DNA from: Arthrobacter ramosus
Lineage (GTDB): Bacteria > Actinomycetota > Actinomycetes > Actinomycetales > Micrococcaceae
DNA: 64,000 nt
Direction: 5' to 3'
Assembly (NCBI RefSeq): GCF_039535095.1
Contig: NZ_BAAAWN010000001.1
Coordinates: forward strand, 3,162,001-3,226,000
Positions 55,760 through 64,000 of this stretch are shown here, in pieces. A program made the translations under genes and the position numbers. The notes below the pieces were generated by a model. That model was given only the letters and a program-made list of their open reading frames with translations, was not told the origin of the DNA and searched no databases. Numbering within the stretch: position 1 is the first letter of the stretch; every line of letters starts with the position of its first letter.

Positions 55760-56053
55760 ATGTACACCCTCCTGATCGAACACGCTGTGAACGACTTCGG
55801 CGCATGGAAGCGGTCGTTCGACTCGGATCCGGCAGATCGCGCAGGCTCCGGCGTTGTTTCCTTCAGGGTCTTCCGGCCCGTGGACGATTCGCAGCGCGTC
55901 TTGATCGAGCTTGATTTCGCCGAGCGGGAGCAAGCTGAATCAATGCTGAACACCTTGCGGACAAAGGTGTGGAGTGGACCTGGACGGCCGGCCTCGCTCG
56001 ACGGCATGCCCGATGCGCGGATCGTTGAGTCGATGGAGGCCAGGATCCTCTGA
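55760..56053 (+). CDS. Small protein of unknown function, dimeric alpha/beta-barrel-like
   Basis: 97 aa. MYTLLIEHAVNDFGAWKRSFDSDP and VLIELDFAEREQAESML suggest the ferredoxin-like fold of small dimeric alpha/beta-barrel (ABM/cyclase) proteins; no catalytic residues can be named. AAAGGA 6 bases before the ATG. Lies after moaD but with an 80-bp gap; TACGCT upstream may be its own -10. Confidence 0.6.
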   Translation: MYTLLIEHAVNDFGAWKRSFDSDPADRAGSGVVSFRVFRPVDDSQRVLIELDFAEREQAESMLNTLRTKVWSGPGRPASLDGMPDARIVESMEARIL

Positions 56054-56078
56054 ATGCCGTGCCTGCTGGATGTGGGCC

Positions 56079-56540
56079 TTAGACGCGCCTGCAGACAGAG
56101 ATCATGAACGGGCTGAACGTCGGGGCATCCCCGAGCCTCAGTTCCGCCATGTGGGTCAGCACGCCACCGTCCACCTTGAAAGTGTGCCTCGCGGTCCCGC
56201 GAGGGCTGCGCCGCTCAAGCCGCAGTGTGCCGTCCTGCCAATGCCCCCGGGCCGGAGCTTCGGGTGGCCGGCCCATGCTGTCCACGTAGTACCACAAGGT
56301 GTCCCCGTGGTCCGGGTCAACGGTAAAGACACCGTGCCCCTCGAAATGGGTGCCATCGGGCTCAATGTGCCGGTAGCTCTGAACCAAGGCGTAACCTCCT
56401 GCCGCGCGCGAGAAAGTCACTTCGGCGTCGGCGGTCCGGGCCGGTCCCCACGGCGACGCCGAGAGCTCGGTACTCCCCCGCCAATGCCCTAGGAACGCCT
56501 CCAACGCAGTGTGTGCATGACTCTTCAATGGCTCGTTCAT
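56079..56540 (-). CDS. DUF1579-like protein
   Basis: 153 aa. LGHWRGSTELSASPWGPART ... GYALVQSYRHIEPDG and YYVDSMGRPPEAPARGHW fit the DUF1579 lipocalin-like fold. Function unknown. ATG 56540 with AGGAG 5 bases upstream. Convergent with the preceding gene. Confidence 0.7.
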   Translation of the reverse strand: MNEPLKSHAHTALEAFLGHWRGSTELSASPWGPARTADAEVTFSRAAGGYALVQSYRHIEPDGTHFEGHGVFTVDPDHGDTLWYYVDSMGRPPEAPARGHWQDGTLRLERRSPRGTARHTFKVDGGVLTHMAELRLGDAPTFSPFMISVCRRV

Positions 56541-56616
56541 GGCGACTCCTGCGCAAGACGATGGATACGTCACCATCATGTTCCCGATCGAGCAGGCACG
56601 TCCAGCCTTCCCCACG

Positions 56617-56804
56617 CCGGACATGCCCCCTCTTCCAAACCAGGAATGGACATATGAGGGCTATGTCCACTCCTAGGCTCCAGCGGGGGACATGTCCCCT
56701 GTGCGGTGCAATGTTCCCCACCGGACATGCCCCCTGTACCAGGCCAGGAATGGACATATGAGGGCTATGTCCACTCCTAGGCTCCAACGCGGGACATGTC
56801 CCCT
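56617..56804. repeat. Tandem pair of 84-bp palindrome-rich elements
   Basis: Copies at 56617-56700 and 56721-56804 (period 104) differ at a few positions. Each contains an 8-bp stem (TGGACATA / TATGTCCA, loop 7) at its centre and outer arms GGACATGCCCC / GGGGGACATGTCC that can pair; copy 1 ends with the perfect palindrome GGGGACATGTCCCC. The last two bases overlap the M16 peptidase stop. This pair fills most of the 262-bp gap between DUF1579 and the peptidase gene. Confidence 0.9.
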
Positions 56805-58146
56805 AGAGGCCGAAGGTCTCTGTTTCCTCGAAGGGCCCGACGACGGTCACGGTGCGGGGGGCTTCGGCGAGCACCCGGGCGAGTTCCTGGACCTGATCGG
56901 CGGTGACGGCCTTGATGCGGGCCAGCGTTTCATCGATGTCCTGGAATTCGCCGGAGACGAGTTCGGCGCGGCCAAGGCGGGACATCCGGGATCCGGTGTC
57001 TTCAAGGGCCAGGACGATTCCGCCGCACAATTGGCCCACGGCCTTGCGCAGTTCCTCGTCCGTGATTCCGTCAGAGGCGAGCTTGTCCAGTTCGGCGCCC
57101 AGAAGTTCCAGAACCTGCTTGACCTTCGACGGCGTGCAGCCTGCGTACATGCCGAAGTAGCCTGCGTCCGCGTAGGCGGAGGCAAAGGAATAGGTGGAAT
57201 AGACGAGGCCCCGCTTTTCGCGGATCTCCTGGAAGAGGCGCGAAGACATGCCACCGCCAAGGACCGCGTTCAGGACGCTCATCACGAAGCGCCGATCGTC
57301 GGTAGCCACGATCGAGGGGCAACCCATGATGATGTTGGCTTGCTCCACGGGACGCTTGATCACATGCAGCCCTGCGGTACCCGTGATATCCGCCCGCTCG
57401 GTGGAACGGCGCTCAACGGGGGCAGCGGTGTCCTTCAGCTCCCACCCGGCAGTCCGCAAGGCATCGACCACGAGCCGGCAAACGACGTCGTGGTCCAGGC
57501 CGCCCGCCGCGGTGATGACGATTTCGTCCGGCCGGTAGTAGCGCTGGTAGTGTGCCCACACGGAATCGCGGGACACGGCCTTGATGGCGGCAGGGGTGCC
57601 ACCGATCGGGCGTCCCAGCGGATGCACGCCGAGTACGGCGGCCACGAAGTTTTCATGTGCGACGTCGGTGGGGTCATCGCTGTCCATGGCGATTTCCTCA
57701 AGGATCACGTCGCGTTCCTGTTCAAGTTCCGAAGGATCCAGCACAGCGCCGGTGATCATGTCGGCAATGACGTCGATGGCCATGGGGAGGTCCGTGTCCA
57801 GTACCCGAGCAAAGTAGCACGTGCTTTCCTTCGCCGTGGCCGCATTCGATTCACCGCCGACCTCGTCGAAAGCAGACGCGATCTCGAGGGCGGTGCGCTT
57901 CCTGGTGCCTTTGAACAGGAGGTGCTCGAGGAAGTGGGTGGAGCCGTGCTGGCCGTCTGCCTCGTCCCGGGAGCCGACTCCCACCCAGAATCCGATGGTT
58001 GCCGAACGCTGCCCGGGCATGGCCTCAGTGAGCACCCGGACGCCTCCCGGAAGCACTGAACGCCGGACAATGGAGCCGCCTTCGGCGCCATGGATCAATT
58101 CGCCGCCGGGCACGGTCTGCGCCAATGGGAGGGGTACGACAGTCAT
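56803..58146 (-). CDS. M16 family metallopeptidase (processing-peptidase-like)
   Basis: 447 aa. Inverted zinc motif HFLEH in HGSTHFLEHLLFKGT with distal Glu in ILEEIAMDSDDP region, and the C-terminal RYYRPDEIVITAAGG and GGMSSRLFQEIREKRGLVYS. Cytosolic, single M16 unit of usual length, found downstream of pnp in actinobacteria and Firmicutes. ATG 58146 with GAAAGG 5 bases upstream. Follows pnp with a terminator between. Confidence 0.93.
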   Translation of the reverse strand: MTVVPLPLAQTVPGGELIHGAEGGSIVRRSVLPGGVRVLTEAMPGQRSATIGFWVGVGSRDEADGQHGSTHFLEHLLFKGTRKRTALEIASAFDEVGGESNAATAKESTCYFARVLDTDLPMAIDVIADMITGAVLDPSELEQERDVILEEIAMDSDDPTDVAHENFVAAVLGVHPLGRPIGGTPAAIKAVSRDSVWAHYQRYYRPDEIVITAAGGLDHDVVCRLVVDALRTAGWELKDTAAPVERRSTERADITGTAGLHVIKRPVEQANIIMGCPSIVATDDRRFVMSVLNAVLGGGMSSRLFQEIREKRGLVYSTYSFASAYADAGYFGMYAGCTPSKVKQVLELLGAELDKLASDGITDEELRKAVGQLCGGIVLALEDTGSRMSRLGRAELVSGEFQDIDETLARIKAVTADQVQELARVLAEAPRTVTVVGPFEETETFGL

Positions 58147-58247
58147 CAAGACCTTTCAGTTCTGCGGGAAATCACGGGTGCCAAATCTGGCTGCAATCGT
58201 ACCAGCGGGCGCACCGCCCGCGGGACGGGAATTCGTTGTTAAACCGG

Positions 58248-58279
58248 GCAGGACCGGTGGACATGTCCACCGGTCCTGC
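58248..58279 (-). terminator. Terminator after pnp
   Basis: 14-bp perfect stem (58248-58261 / 58266-58279), loop CATG, 20 bp after the pnp stop. Confidence 0.88.
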
Positions 58280-58299
58280 CGCGTGTTTGCCGGTTCAGG

Positions 58300-60552
58300 C
58301 TACTCGGCGGAAACTTCAGCCTCTTCGGCGGGAGCTTCTTCAGAGGCGGCGCCTTCTTCCTCGGCCACAACCGGGGAGAGGGAGAGCTTGCCGCGGTCGT
58401 CGATCTTGGTGATCTCGACCTGGATCTTCTGGCCCACGGAGACGACGTCGTCGACGTTGTCCACGCGCTTGCCGCTGGCCAGCTTGCGCAGCTCGGAGAT
58501 GTGCAGCAGGCCGTCCTTGCCCGGGGTCAGGGAAACGAACGCACCGAAGGTGGTGGTCTTGACGACCGTGCCCAGGTAACGCTCACCGATTTCCGGGACC
58601 TGCGGGTTGGCGATGGCGTTGATCGCGGCGCGGGCTGCTTCTGCAGACGGACCGTTGGTAGCGCCGATGTAGACCGTGCCGTCGTCCTCGATGGAGATGT
58701 CGGCGCCGGTGTCTTCCTGGATCTGGTTGATCATCTTGCCCTTGGGGCCAATGACCTCACCGATCTTGTCAACGGGGATGTTGACGGCGATCACGCGCGG
58801 TGCGAACTCGGAGAGCTCGTCCGGAGTGTCGATAGCGGCGTTGATGACGTCCAGGATGTGCAGGCGGGCTTCGCGGGCCTGCTTCAGGGCTGCAGCCAGG
58901 ACCGATGCCGGGATGCCATCGAGCTTGGTGTCGAGCTGGATGGCCGTGACGAACTCGGACGTACCGGCAACCTTGAAGTCCATGTCGCCGAAAGCGTCTT
59001 CGGCGCCGAGGATGTCGGTCAGGGCGGCGTAGCGGGTCTGGCCGTCAACCTGGTCGGAAACCAGGCCCATGGCGATACCGGCAACAGCGGCCTTCAGCGG
59101 CACACCTGCGTTGAGCAGGGACAGCGTGGAGGCGCAGACGGAACCCATCGACGTCGAACCGTTGGAGCTGAGGGCCTCGGACACCTGGCGGATGGCGTAC
59201 GGGAATTCCTCGCGGGACGGCAGCACCGGAACCAGGGCGCGCTCGGCGAGTGCGCCATGGCCGATTTCGCGGCGCTTCGGGGAACCGACGCGGCCGGTCT
59301 CGCCGGTGGAGTACGGCGGGAAGTTGTAATTGTGCATGTAGCGCTTGCGCGTGACGGGAGACAGCGAGTCGATCTGCTGTTCCATCTTGAGCATGTTCAG
59401 CGTGGTGACACCCATGATCTGGGTTTCGCCGCGTTCGAAGATGGCGGAACCGTGAACGCGCGGCAGGACCTCTACCTCGGCAGTCAGCTGGCGGATGTCC
59501 GTCAGGCCACGGCCGTCGATGCGGATCTGGTCCTTGAGGATGCGCTGGCGGACAACCTGCTTGGTCAGGGAGCGGAAAGCTGCGGACAGTTCCTTCTCGC
59601 GGCCGTCGAACTCGCCGGCGAGGGCACCGAGGACCTCGTCCTTGAGTTCGTCGGAGGCGTTGTCGCGGTCCTGCTTGTCGGCGATCTGGAAGACAGCAGC
59701 AAGCTTCTCGGCAGCGGCAGCTTCAACAGCAGCGTAGGCGTCATCCTGGTAGTCCAGGAAGACCGGGAACTCGACCGTCGGCTTGGCAGCGCGGGCGGCC
59801 AGGTCAGCCTGGGCCTCGCACAGGGCCTTGATGAACGGCTTGGCGGCCTCGAGGCCCTCGGAAACGACCTCTTCGGTGGGAGCGGTGGCGCCCTGTTCCT
59901 TGATGAGGTTCCAGGAGTTGTCGGTGGCTTCGGCTTCGACCATCATGATGGCGACGTCGTCACCGGCGATGCGGCCGGCAACAACCATGTTGAAGACGGC
60001 GTTCTCAAGCTGGGAGTGCTTCGGGAAAGCAACCCATTCGGTGCCTTGTTCGTCGGCGACGAGGGCGACGCGGACGCCACCGATCGGGCCGGAGAACGGG
60101 AGTCCGGAGAGCTGGGTGGACATGGACGAGGCGTTGATGGCCACCACGTCGTAGAGCTCGTCCGGGTTGATCGCCAGGACGGTGACGACGATCTGGACCT
60201 CGTTGCGCAGGCCCTTGACGAACGCGGGGCGCAGCGGGCGGTCCATGAGGCGGCAAGCCAGGATTGCTTCGGTGGACGGGCGTCCTTCACGGCGGAAGAA
60301 CGAGCCCGGGATGCGGCCGGCGGCGTACATGCGCTCTTCGACGTCGACGGTCAGCGGGAAGAAGTCGAAGCCTTCACGCGGGGACTTGCCTGCGGTGGTT
60401 GCGGACAGCAGTGCGGTGTCTTCGTCGATGTAGACCATCGCGGCGCCGGCTGCCTGCTTGGCGAGGCGGCCGGTTTCGAAGCGGATAACACGCTTGCCGA
60501 AGCGGCCGTTGTCGATGATGGCTTCTGAGAACTGGATTTCGGGACCCTCCAT
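58300..60552 (-). CDS. pnp: Polyribonucleotide nucleotidyltransferase
   Basis: 750 aa PNPase / GPSI. Two RNase PH domains ([43 protein letters not shown]), KH domain ([20 protein letters not shown]), S1 domain ([20 protein letters not shown]), and an acidic Ala/Glu tail. 3'-5' phosphorolysis of RNA. GGAGGTG 8 bases before the ATG. Downstream of rpsO as in many bacteria. Confidence 0.98.
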   Translation of the reverse strand: MEGPEIQFSEAIIDNGRFGKRVIRFETGRLAKQAAGAAMVYIDEDTALLSATTAGKSPREGFDFFPLTVDVEERMYAAGRIPGSFFRREGRPSTEAILACRLMDRPLRPAFVKGLRNEVQIVVTVLAINPDELYDVVAINASSMSTQLSGLPFSGPIGGVRVALVADEQGTEWVAFPKHSQLENAVFNMVVAGRIAGDDVAIMMVEAEATDNSWNLIKEQGATAPTEEVVSEGLEAAKPFIKALCEAQADLAARAAKPTVEFPVFLDYQDDAYAAVEAAAAEKLAAVFQIADKQDRDNASDELKDEVLGALAGEFDGREKELSAAFRSLTKQVVRQRILKDQIRIDGRGLTDIRQLTAEVEVLPRVHGSAIFERGETQIMGVTTLNMLKMEQQIDSLSPVTRKRYMHNYNFPPYSTGETGRVGSPKRREIGHGALAERALVPVLPSREEFPYAIRQVSEALSSNGSTSMGSVCASTLSLLNAGVPLKAAVAGIAMGLVSDQVDGQTRYAALTDILGAEDAFGDMDFKVAGTSEFVTAIQLDTKLDGIPASVLAAALKQAREARLHILDVINAAIDTPDELSEFAPRVIAVNIPVDKIGEVIGPKGKMINQIQEDTGADISIEDDGTVYIGATNGPSAEAARAAINAIANPQVPEIGERYLGTVVKTTTFGAFVSLTPGKDGLLHISELRKLASGKRVDNVDDVVSVGQKIQVEITKIDDRGKLSLSPVVAEEEGAASEEAPAEEAEVSAE

Positions 60553-60806
60553 TGAGAGTCACCTCCGTTTCTTGTTTAGCGGAAGTCCTCCCGCATCGAC
60601 CCAGGCCAGCGTCTGTTCCTGGTCTGTACGACACCCGGTCATCGATCGAGACCCACGGGCTGCGCCTTCATCACAGAAGGCTGTTCCCGGGGATCACTAC
60701 CGAGGACCGCGAATGCGCGATGCGGTTGAACTCCTGTTAAGTGTTGGATTTAGTTATGGAGAAAAGGCGGCCCGGTCCGCGGAGGATCGGGCCGCCCGAA
60801 GTCAAA
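60553..60806. promoter_or_regulatory. Gap between rpsO and pnp
   Basis: 254 bp holding the rpsO terminator and, presumably, the pnp promoter; nothing else seen. Confidence 0.5.
60762..60796 (-). terminator. Terminator after rpsO
   Basis: 13-bp stem with one G-U pair (60766-60778 / 60784-60796), followed on the minus strand by TTTT. Confidence 0.9.
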
Positions 60807-61076
60807 CTAGCGGCGCAGGCCGAGGCGCTCGATGAGCGCACGGTAGCGGGCAATGTCAGTCTTCTTGAGGTAGCCCAGCATGCGCTTGCGACGACCAACC
60901 ATAGCCAGCAGACCGCGCTGGGTGTGGAAGTCGTGCTTGTGCTCCTTCATGTGCTCAGTCAGATCCTTGATCCGCTGAGTCAGGACTGCAATCTGGACCT
61001 CCGGCGAACCAGTGTCGCCCTTGGACGTTGCGTATGCCTCGATGATGGACTGCTTAACAGCGGCTTCAAGTGCCAC
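60807..61076 (-). CDS. rpsO: 30S ribosomal protein S15
   Basis: 89 aa, complete S15: [58 protein letters not shown]. Binds 16S rRNA centre domain. Confidence 0.98.
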   Translation of the reverse strand: MALEAAVKQSIIEAYATSKGDTGSPEVQIAVLTQRIKDLTEHMKEHKHDFHTQRGLLAMVGRRKRMLGYLKKTDIARYRALIERLGLRR

Positions 61077-61264
61077 GTGAACTCCTAGAGTTGTGCCGCG
61101 CGTCCCGATTCAGCGCCTCGCTGCCGGGTTGTGATGTGCCGATGACCGCACACAAAACAGGTCCAGCCGCCACGGACTGCAGCCGGATCCATCCCTCAGT
61201 TTACCGGCAGCCCGGCAATCTTGTCGAAAGCTGCCGTGTGACCCTCCTCAAAGAGGAGCGCCAC

Positions 61265-62119
61265 TCACTGCCCGATCTCGGTCCGGACGGCGAAAAGCTC
61301 AGGGAAGAACGTCAAATCGAGCGCCTTCTTCAGGAAGGAAACGCCGCTTGAACCTCCGGTTCCCGTCTTCATGCCGATGGTCCGCTGCACAGTACGGAGG
61401 TGCCGGAAGCGCCACAACTGGAAGTTGTCTTCCAGGTCCACCAGTTCCTCGCACGCTTCGTAGGCCGGCCAGTTGTCTGCCGCGTGTTCGTAGATGTGCT
61501 TGAAGAGGGGCAAGAGCTCAGGGGCGAACTCGTGGGCATGGGTCACATCCCGGTCCAGGACGGACCGTGGAACGTCGTAGCCGTGCCGGTCCAGGTAAGC
61601 CAGGAATTCGTCGTAGATGCTCGGGGCGTTCAGGAGCTCCTCCAGCATGGTCCTGGACTCCGGATCCGATTCGAACACCGGCAACATCTTGGCGTTCTTG
61701 TTGCCGAGGATGAACTCGACAGCGCGGTATTGGCTCGACTGGAACCCGGAGGCATTGCCCAGGAAGCCGCGGAACTGGGAGTACTCGGTGGGGGTGAGCG
61801 TGGCGAGCACCGACCATTGCTCGGTGAGCGTCTTCTGGATGTGCTTGACCCGTGCGATGGCCTTGAGCGCGGAGCCGAGGTCGTCCTGGCGCAGCCAGGC
61901 CGCCGCGCTGCGGAGCTCGTGCAGGACCAGCTTCAGCCAAAGCTCGGTGGTTTGGTGTTGGATGATGAACAAGAGCTCGTCATGGTGCTCGGGCTGGCTG
62001 ACAGGTTGCTGGGCGCTGAGCAGCAAGGGCAGCTGCAGGTAGGAGCCGTAGCTCATGCGTGAGCTGAAATCCTTGACGATGCCTTCGTCGAGTGGCCGGG
62101 TGTTCTTCTCAACGCTCAC
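61265..62119 (-). CDS. kynA: Tryptophan 2,3-dioxygenase
   Basis: 284 aa all-helical heme enzyme. SYGSYLQLPLLLSAQ, HDELLFIIQHQTTELWLKL, SGFQSSQYRAVEF, and heme-His in FRHLRTVQRTIGMKTGTGGSSGV. Starts the kynurenine route; kynU/kynB are not beside it. GTG start; TAGCCC, within the ribF stop region, is 6 bases upstream. Confidence 0.96.
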   Translation of the reverse strand: MSVEKNTRPLDEGIVKDFSSRMSYGSYLQLPLLLSAQQPVSQPEHHDELLFIIQHQTTELWLKLVLHELRSAAAWLRQDDLGSALKAIARVKHIQKTLTEQWSVLATLTPTEYSQFRGFLGNASGFQSSQYRAVEFILGNKNAKMLPVFESDPESRTMLEELLNAPSIYDEFLAYLDRHGYDVPRSVLDRDVTHAHEFAPELLPLFKHIYEHAADNWPAYEACEELVDLEDNFQLWRFRHLRTVQRTIGMKTGTGGSSGVSFLKKALDLTFFPELFAVRTEIGQ

Positions 62120-62128
62120 GGTGCGGGG

Positions 62129-63112
62129 CTACTTGTCCAGCAGGAGATCGTGGGCCTGGACGACGTCCAGCCGCATCTGCTCTACCAGGGCCTCGGGTCC
62201 GCGGTAGGCCACCATGCCCCGGAGCCGCGCCGTGAATTCCACCACGACGGTCTGGCCGTAGAGGTTGAAGTCCTCCACTGCCTCCTCCGGACGGTCGATC
62301 ACGTGGGCTTCCACCTGGCGGCTCACGCCGTCGAACGTGGGGTTGGAACCCACCGAAATCGCTGCGGGCCAGCGGGTTCCGGATTCGTCCACGAGCCAGC
62401 CGGCGTAGATTCCATCCGCGGGGACGTAGCCCGTGGCGCCGTGGTCCAGGTTCGCCGTGGGAAAGCCCAGGGCGCGTCCACGCGCAGCGCCGTGGACTAC
62501 TTCGCCGCGCATCCTGTGCGGGCGGCCAAGGACGGCGGCCGCGGTCTCGACGTCGCCCTCGGCGAGAGCCTCGCGCACCCAAGTGGAGGAACAGCGGCGG
62601 TCCGTGCCGCCGTCGTCGTGTACCGGAAAGCCTTCCGCGCCGAACTCGTTGACCACGTGGACGCCGAATCCGAGTTTCTTGCCCAATTCCTGCATAGTGC
62701 CGACGTCGCCGGAATTTCCCACGCCGAAACGGAGATCGTGGCCCACAACAACGTGTGCCGCGTGAAGCCCGTCGAGCAGGACGGTGACGACGAATTCCTC
62801 GGGTGTCATGGCCGCAAGCGTGAGGTTGTATTTCATGACGAGGACGGCGTCCACGCCCGTGTCGGCCAGGGCATCGAGTTTGTCCTGCAGACCCATGAGG
62901 AGCTCCGGTGCGGAGTCGGGCCGGTGGACCAGGGCCGGGTGGGGATCGAACGTCACGACGACGGACCGCGCGGCATGCTGCCCTGCTGTGCGCAGAAGCT
63001 GCGTCAGCACCTGCTGGTGTCCGCGGTGGACGCCGTCAAAGTTGCCGATGGTAACGACGCTGGGACCGAAATCCTCGGGGACCTCGGTGGGATCGTTCCA
63101 GATGTGGACCAT
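62129..63112 (-). CDS. ribF: Bifunctional riboflavin kinase / FAD synthetase
   Basis: 327 aa. N-terminal FAD synthetase nucleotidyltransferase (VVTIGNFDGVHRGHQQVL; VVGHDLRFGVG), C-terminal kinase (GRALGFPTANLDHG; PAAISVGSNPTFDG). Makes FMN and FAD. ATG 63112 with GAGG just upstream; a TTG one codon earlier is possible. 9 bp upstream of kynA. Confidence 0.96.
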   Translation of the reverse strand: MVHIWNDPTEVPEDFGPSVVTIGNFDGVHRGHQQVLTQLLRTAGQHAARSVVVTFDPHPALVHRPDSAPELLMGLQDKLDALADTGVDAVLVMKYNLTLAAMTPEEFVVTVLLDGLHAAHVVVGHDLRFGVGNSGDVGTMQELGKKLGFGVHVVNEFGAEGFPVHDDGGTDRRCSSTWVREALAEGDVETAAAVLGRPHRMRGEVVHGAARGRALGFPTANLDHGATGYVPADGIYAGWLVDESGTRWPAAISVGSNPTFDGVSRQVEAHVIDRPEEAVEDFNLYGQTVVVEFTARLRGMVAYRGPEALVEQMRLDVVQAHDLLLDK

Positions 63113-63229
63113 CAACCTCGCCTTTTACTGCTGGTATTCGCTATGCCCGGTGCCTGGTCCGGCGCCGGAATTCTCTAAGGTTACCCGCTATCCCGGGGCT
63201 GGCATGCCCGGGTGGCAGGGCCCCGATTT

Positions 63230-63661
63230 CTAGTGCGGGAGCCGTGCCGGGCGCCGACGGTAGAGCCACAACAGGCCCAGGACCGGCAGGATCAACGGTA
63301 CAAAGCCGTATCCGCGTCCGAACAAGGACCACACGGTGTCGTGCGGGAAAGCCACAGGATCGAAAAGGCTGATGGCGCCAACCACCACCACTCCGACCAT
63401 CTCCACGAGGACGGCCGCCAGCGATACCTTGAACCACGTGCGGCCCGGCTTCGCAAGGGAGACTGTGGCCACGATGTACACCACGGCGGCGAAGGCCGAG
63501 AGGATGTGGGCCAGGGGAGCATCCGGGAACTTGGTCAGGATCTGATAGCCCGCACGGGCCGTGGCCGAGATCGCGAAAACCGCGTAGACCGCAATCAGCA
63601 GCCTCCCGGGCCCGGTATTGCGGGTGTCCCGGTTCTTTTTCTCGGTGGTTTCAACAGTCAC
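63230..63661 (-). CDS. Four-helix integral membrane protein
   Basis: 143 aa, four hydrophobic helices (LLIAVYAVFAISATARA; HILSAFAAVVYIVATVSLA; VSLAAVLVEMVGVVVVGAI; GFVPLILPVLGLLWLYR) and a charged tail RRRPARLPH. GTG 63661 with GGAAGAAG at 8 bases. Pairs with the next membrane gene 20 bp upstream. Widespread in actinobacteria near ribF/truB; function unknown. Confidence 0.75.
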   Translation of the reverse strand: MTVETTEKKNRDTRNTGPGRLLIAVYAVFAISATARAGYQILTKFPDAPLAHILSAFAAVVYIVATVSLAKPGRTWFKVSLAAVLVEMVGVVVVGAISLFDPVAFPHDTVWSLFGRGYGFVPLILPVLGLLWLYRRRPARLPH

Positions 63662-63681
63662 TTCGTGTGCTTCTTCCAATG

Positions 63682-64000
63682 TCAGTACCAGATCTGGTTC
63701 ATGCGGGCCGCCATGACCAATGCGGTGACGCCCACGGCGCCCATGACGAAATTGCTCCAACGGGTCCGTTCCAGGATGGACCAGTACACCGCGACGACAG
63801 GGAGGATGAGCGCCGTGATGATGTAACCCCAGAATTCCCAGGGCTCCCCCGCGATCTTTTCACCCATCGCCACACGGATGATCGATCCCACCAGATAGAC
63901 CAGCAAGACGAGTTCGACGGCGGCAACGGACAGTATGGTGACGTCGTTGGGGGCCTTCTTCATGATGCCCGCCACGACGCAAATGATGGTGGACAGCAAA
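63682..64000 (-). CDS. Integral membrane protein (5' end cut by the window)
   Basis: At least 105 aa with three to four helices (ILSVAAVELVLLVYLVGSII; FWGYIITALILPVVAVYWSIL; FVMGAVGVTALVMAARM). The frame is open to the window edge; a TTG at 63999 is in it but a start further upstream is likely. Probably co-transcribed with the following membrane gene. Function unknown. Confidence 0.65.
   Translation of the reverse strand, partial: LLSTIICVVAGIMKKAPNDVTILSVAAVELVLLVYLVGSIIRVAMGEKIAGEPWEFWGYIITALILPVVAVYWSILERTRWSNFVMGAVGVTALVMAARMNQIWY

Noticed and set aside
56692..58059. A 455-codon frame starting in the palindromic repeat
   Set aside because: It is antisense to the M16 peptidase and its first residues are translated repeat DNA.
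58501..60528. A 675-codon open frame antisense to pnp
   Set aside because: Same reason: a GC-driven shadow of PNPase without family-like motifs.

Overview
The window is high-GC DNA with the gene repertoire and gene order of an actinobacterium of the Micrococcaceae, most like Arthrobacter sensu lato (Arthrobacter, Pseudarthrobacter, Paenarthrobacter). The grounds are the neighbourhoods lexA/dinG/hflX, dapF-miaA-miaB-recX-recA-DUF3046 and ftsK-pgsA-cinA-clgR, SOS boxes of the TCGAAC-N4-GTTCGA type, a PriA-type HisA, a ClgR-type regulator, and many genes whose start codon lies 6-8 bases after a TANNNT box (leaderless style). The genus is an inference from gene content, not from a search. I see no rRNA or tRNA gene, CRISPR array, prophage or insertion sequence.

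Layout. 1-5.5 kb: the 3' part of a Pls/PosA-type membrane nonribosomal peptide synthetase (the ε-polylysine synthetase architecture), an M1 zinc aminopeptidase and, facing them, an Sfp-type phosphopantetheinyl transferase. Together they look like a poly(amino acid) locus. 5.6-15.7 kb: pheT/pheS, a SIMPL protein, pyroglutamyl peptidase, an SOS-box-preceded radical SAM protein, a NUDIX hydrolase, an MFS exporter, a CDF metal transporter and a SpoU rRNA methyltransferase. 15.7-18 kb: the translation operon infC-rpmI-rplT, with an apparent AUU start for IF-3 and long low-complexity tails on IF-3 and L20. 18-24.4 kb: a DUF1844 gene, an MFS gene and hisCB-hisH-hisA with an SseB gene.

24.5-40 kb is DNA repair and RNA/cell-wall housekeeping: a LysM membrane gene divergent from lexA (candidate SOS division inhibitor), dinG, hflX, an RsmC-like methyltransferase, dapF, miaA, miaB, a lytic-transglycosylase-like secreted protein, recX, recA, DUF3046, a MarR regulator, clgR, cinA and pgsA. 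40-47.7 kb: ftsK, RNase J, dapA, a small SOS-box gene resembling the start of DUF222/13E12 proteins, a TPR-like membrane protein and dapB.

47.7-55.7 kb is molybdenum cofactor territory: a seven-gene, mostly overlapping minus-strand operon (response regulator, histidine kinase, sulfite-oxidase-like membrane molybdoenzyme, moeA, moaC, mog, moaE) divergent from moaA-moaD. moaC carries a perfect triplicated 30-bp segment at its 5' end. 55.7-64 kb: two small unknown genes, a tandem pair of 84-bp palindromic elements, an M16 peptidase, pnp, rpsO, tryptophan 2,3-dioxygenase, ribF and two membrane proteins, the last cut by the window end.

SOS-type operators lie before the radical SAM gene, in the lexA/LysM intergenic region (two), upstream of recA and before the DUF222-like gene, so much of an SOS regulon can be read from this one window.
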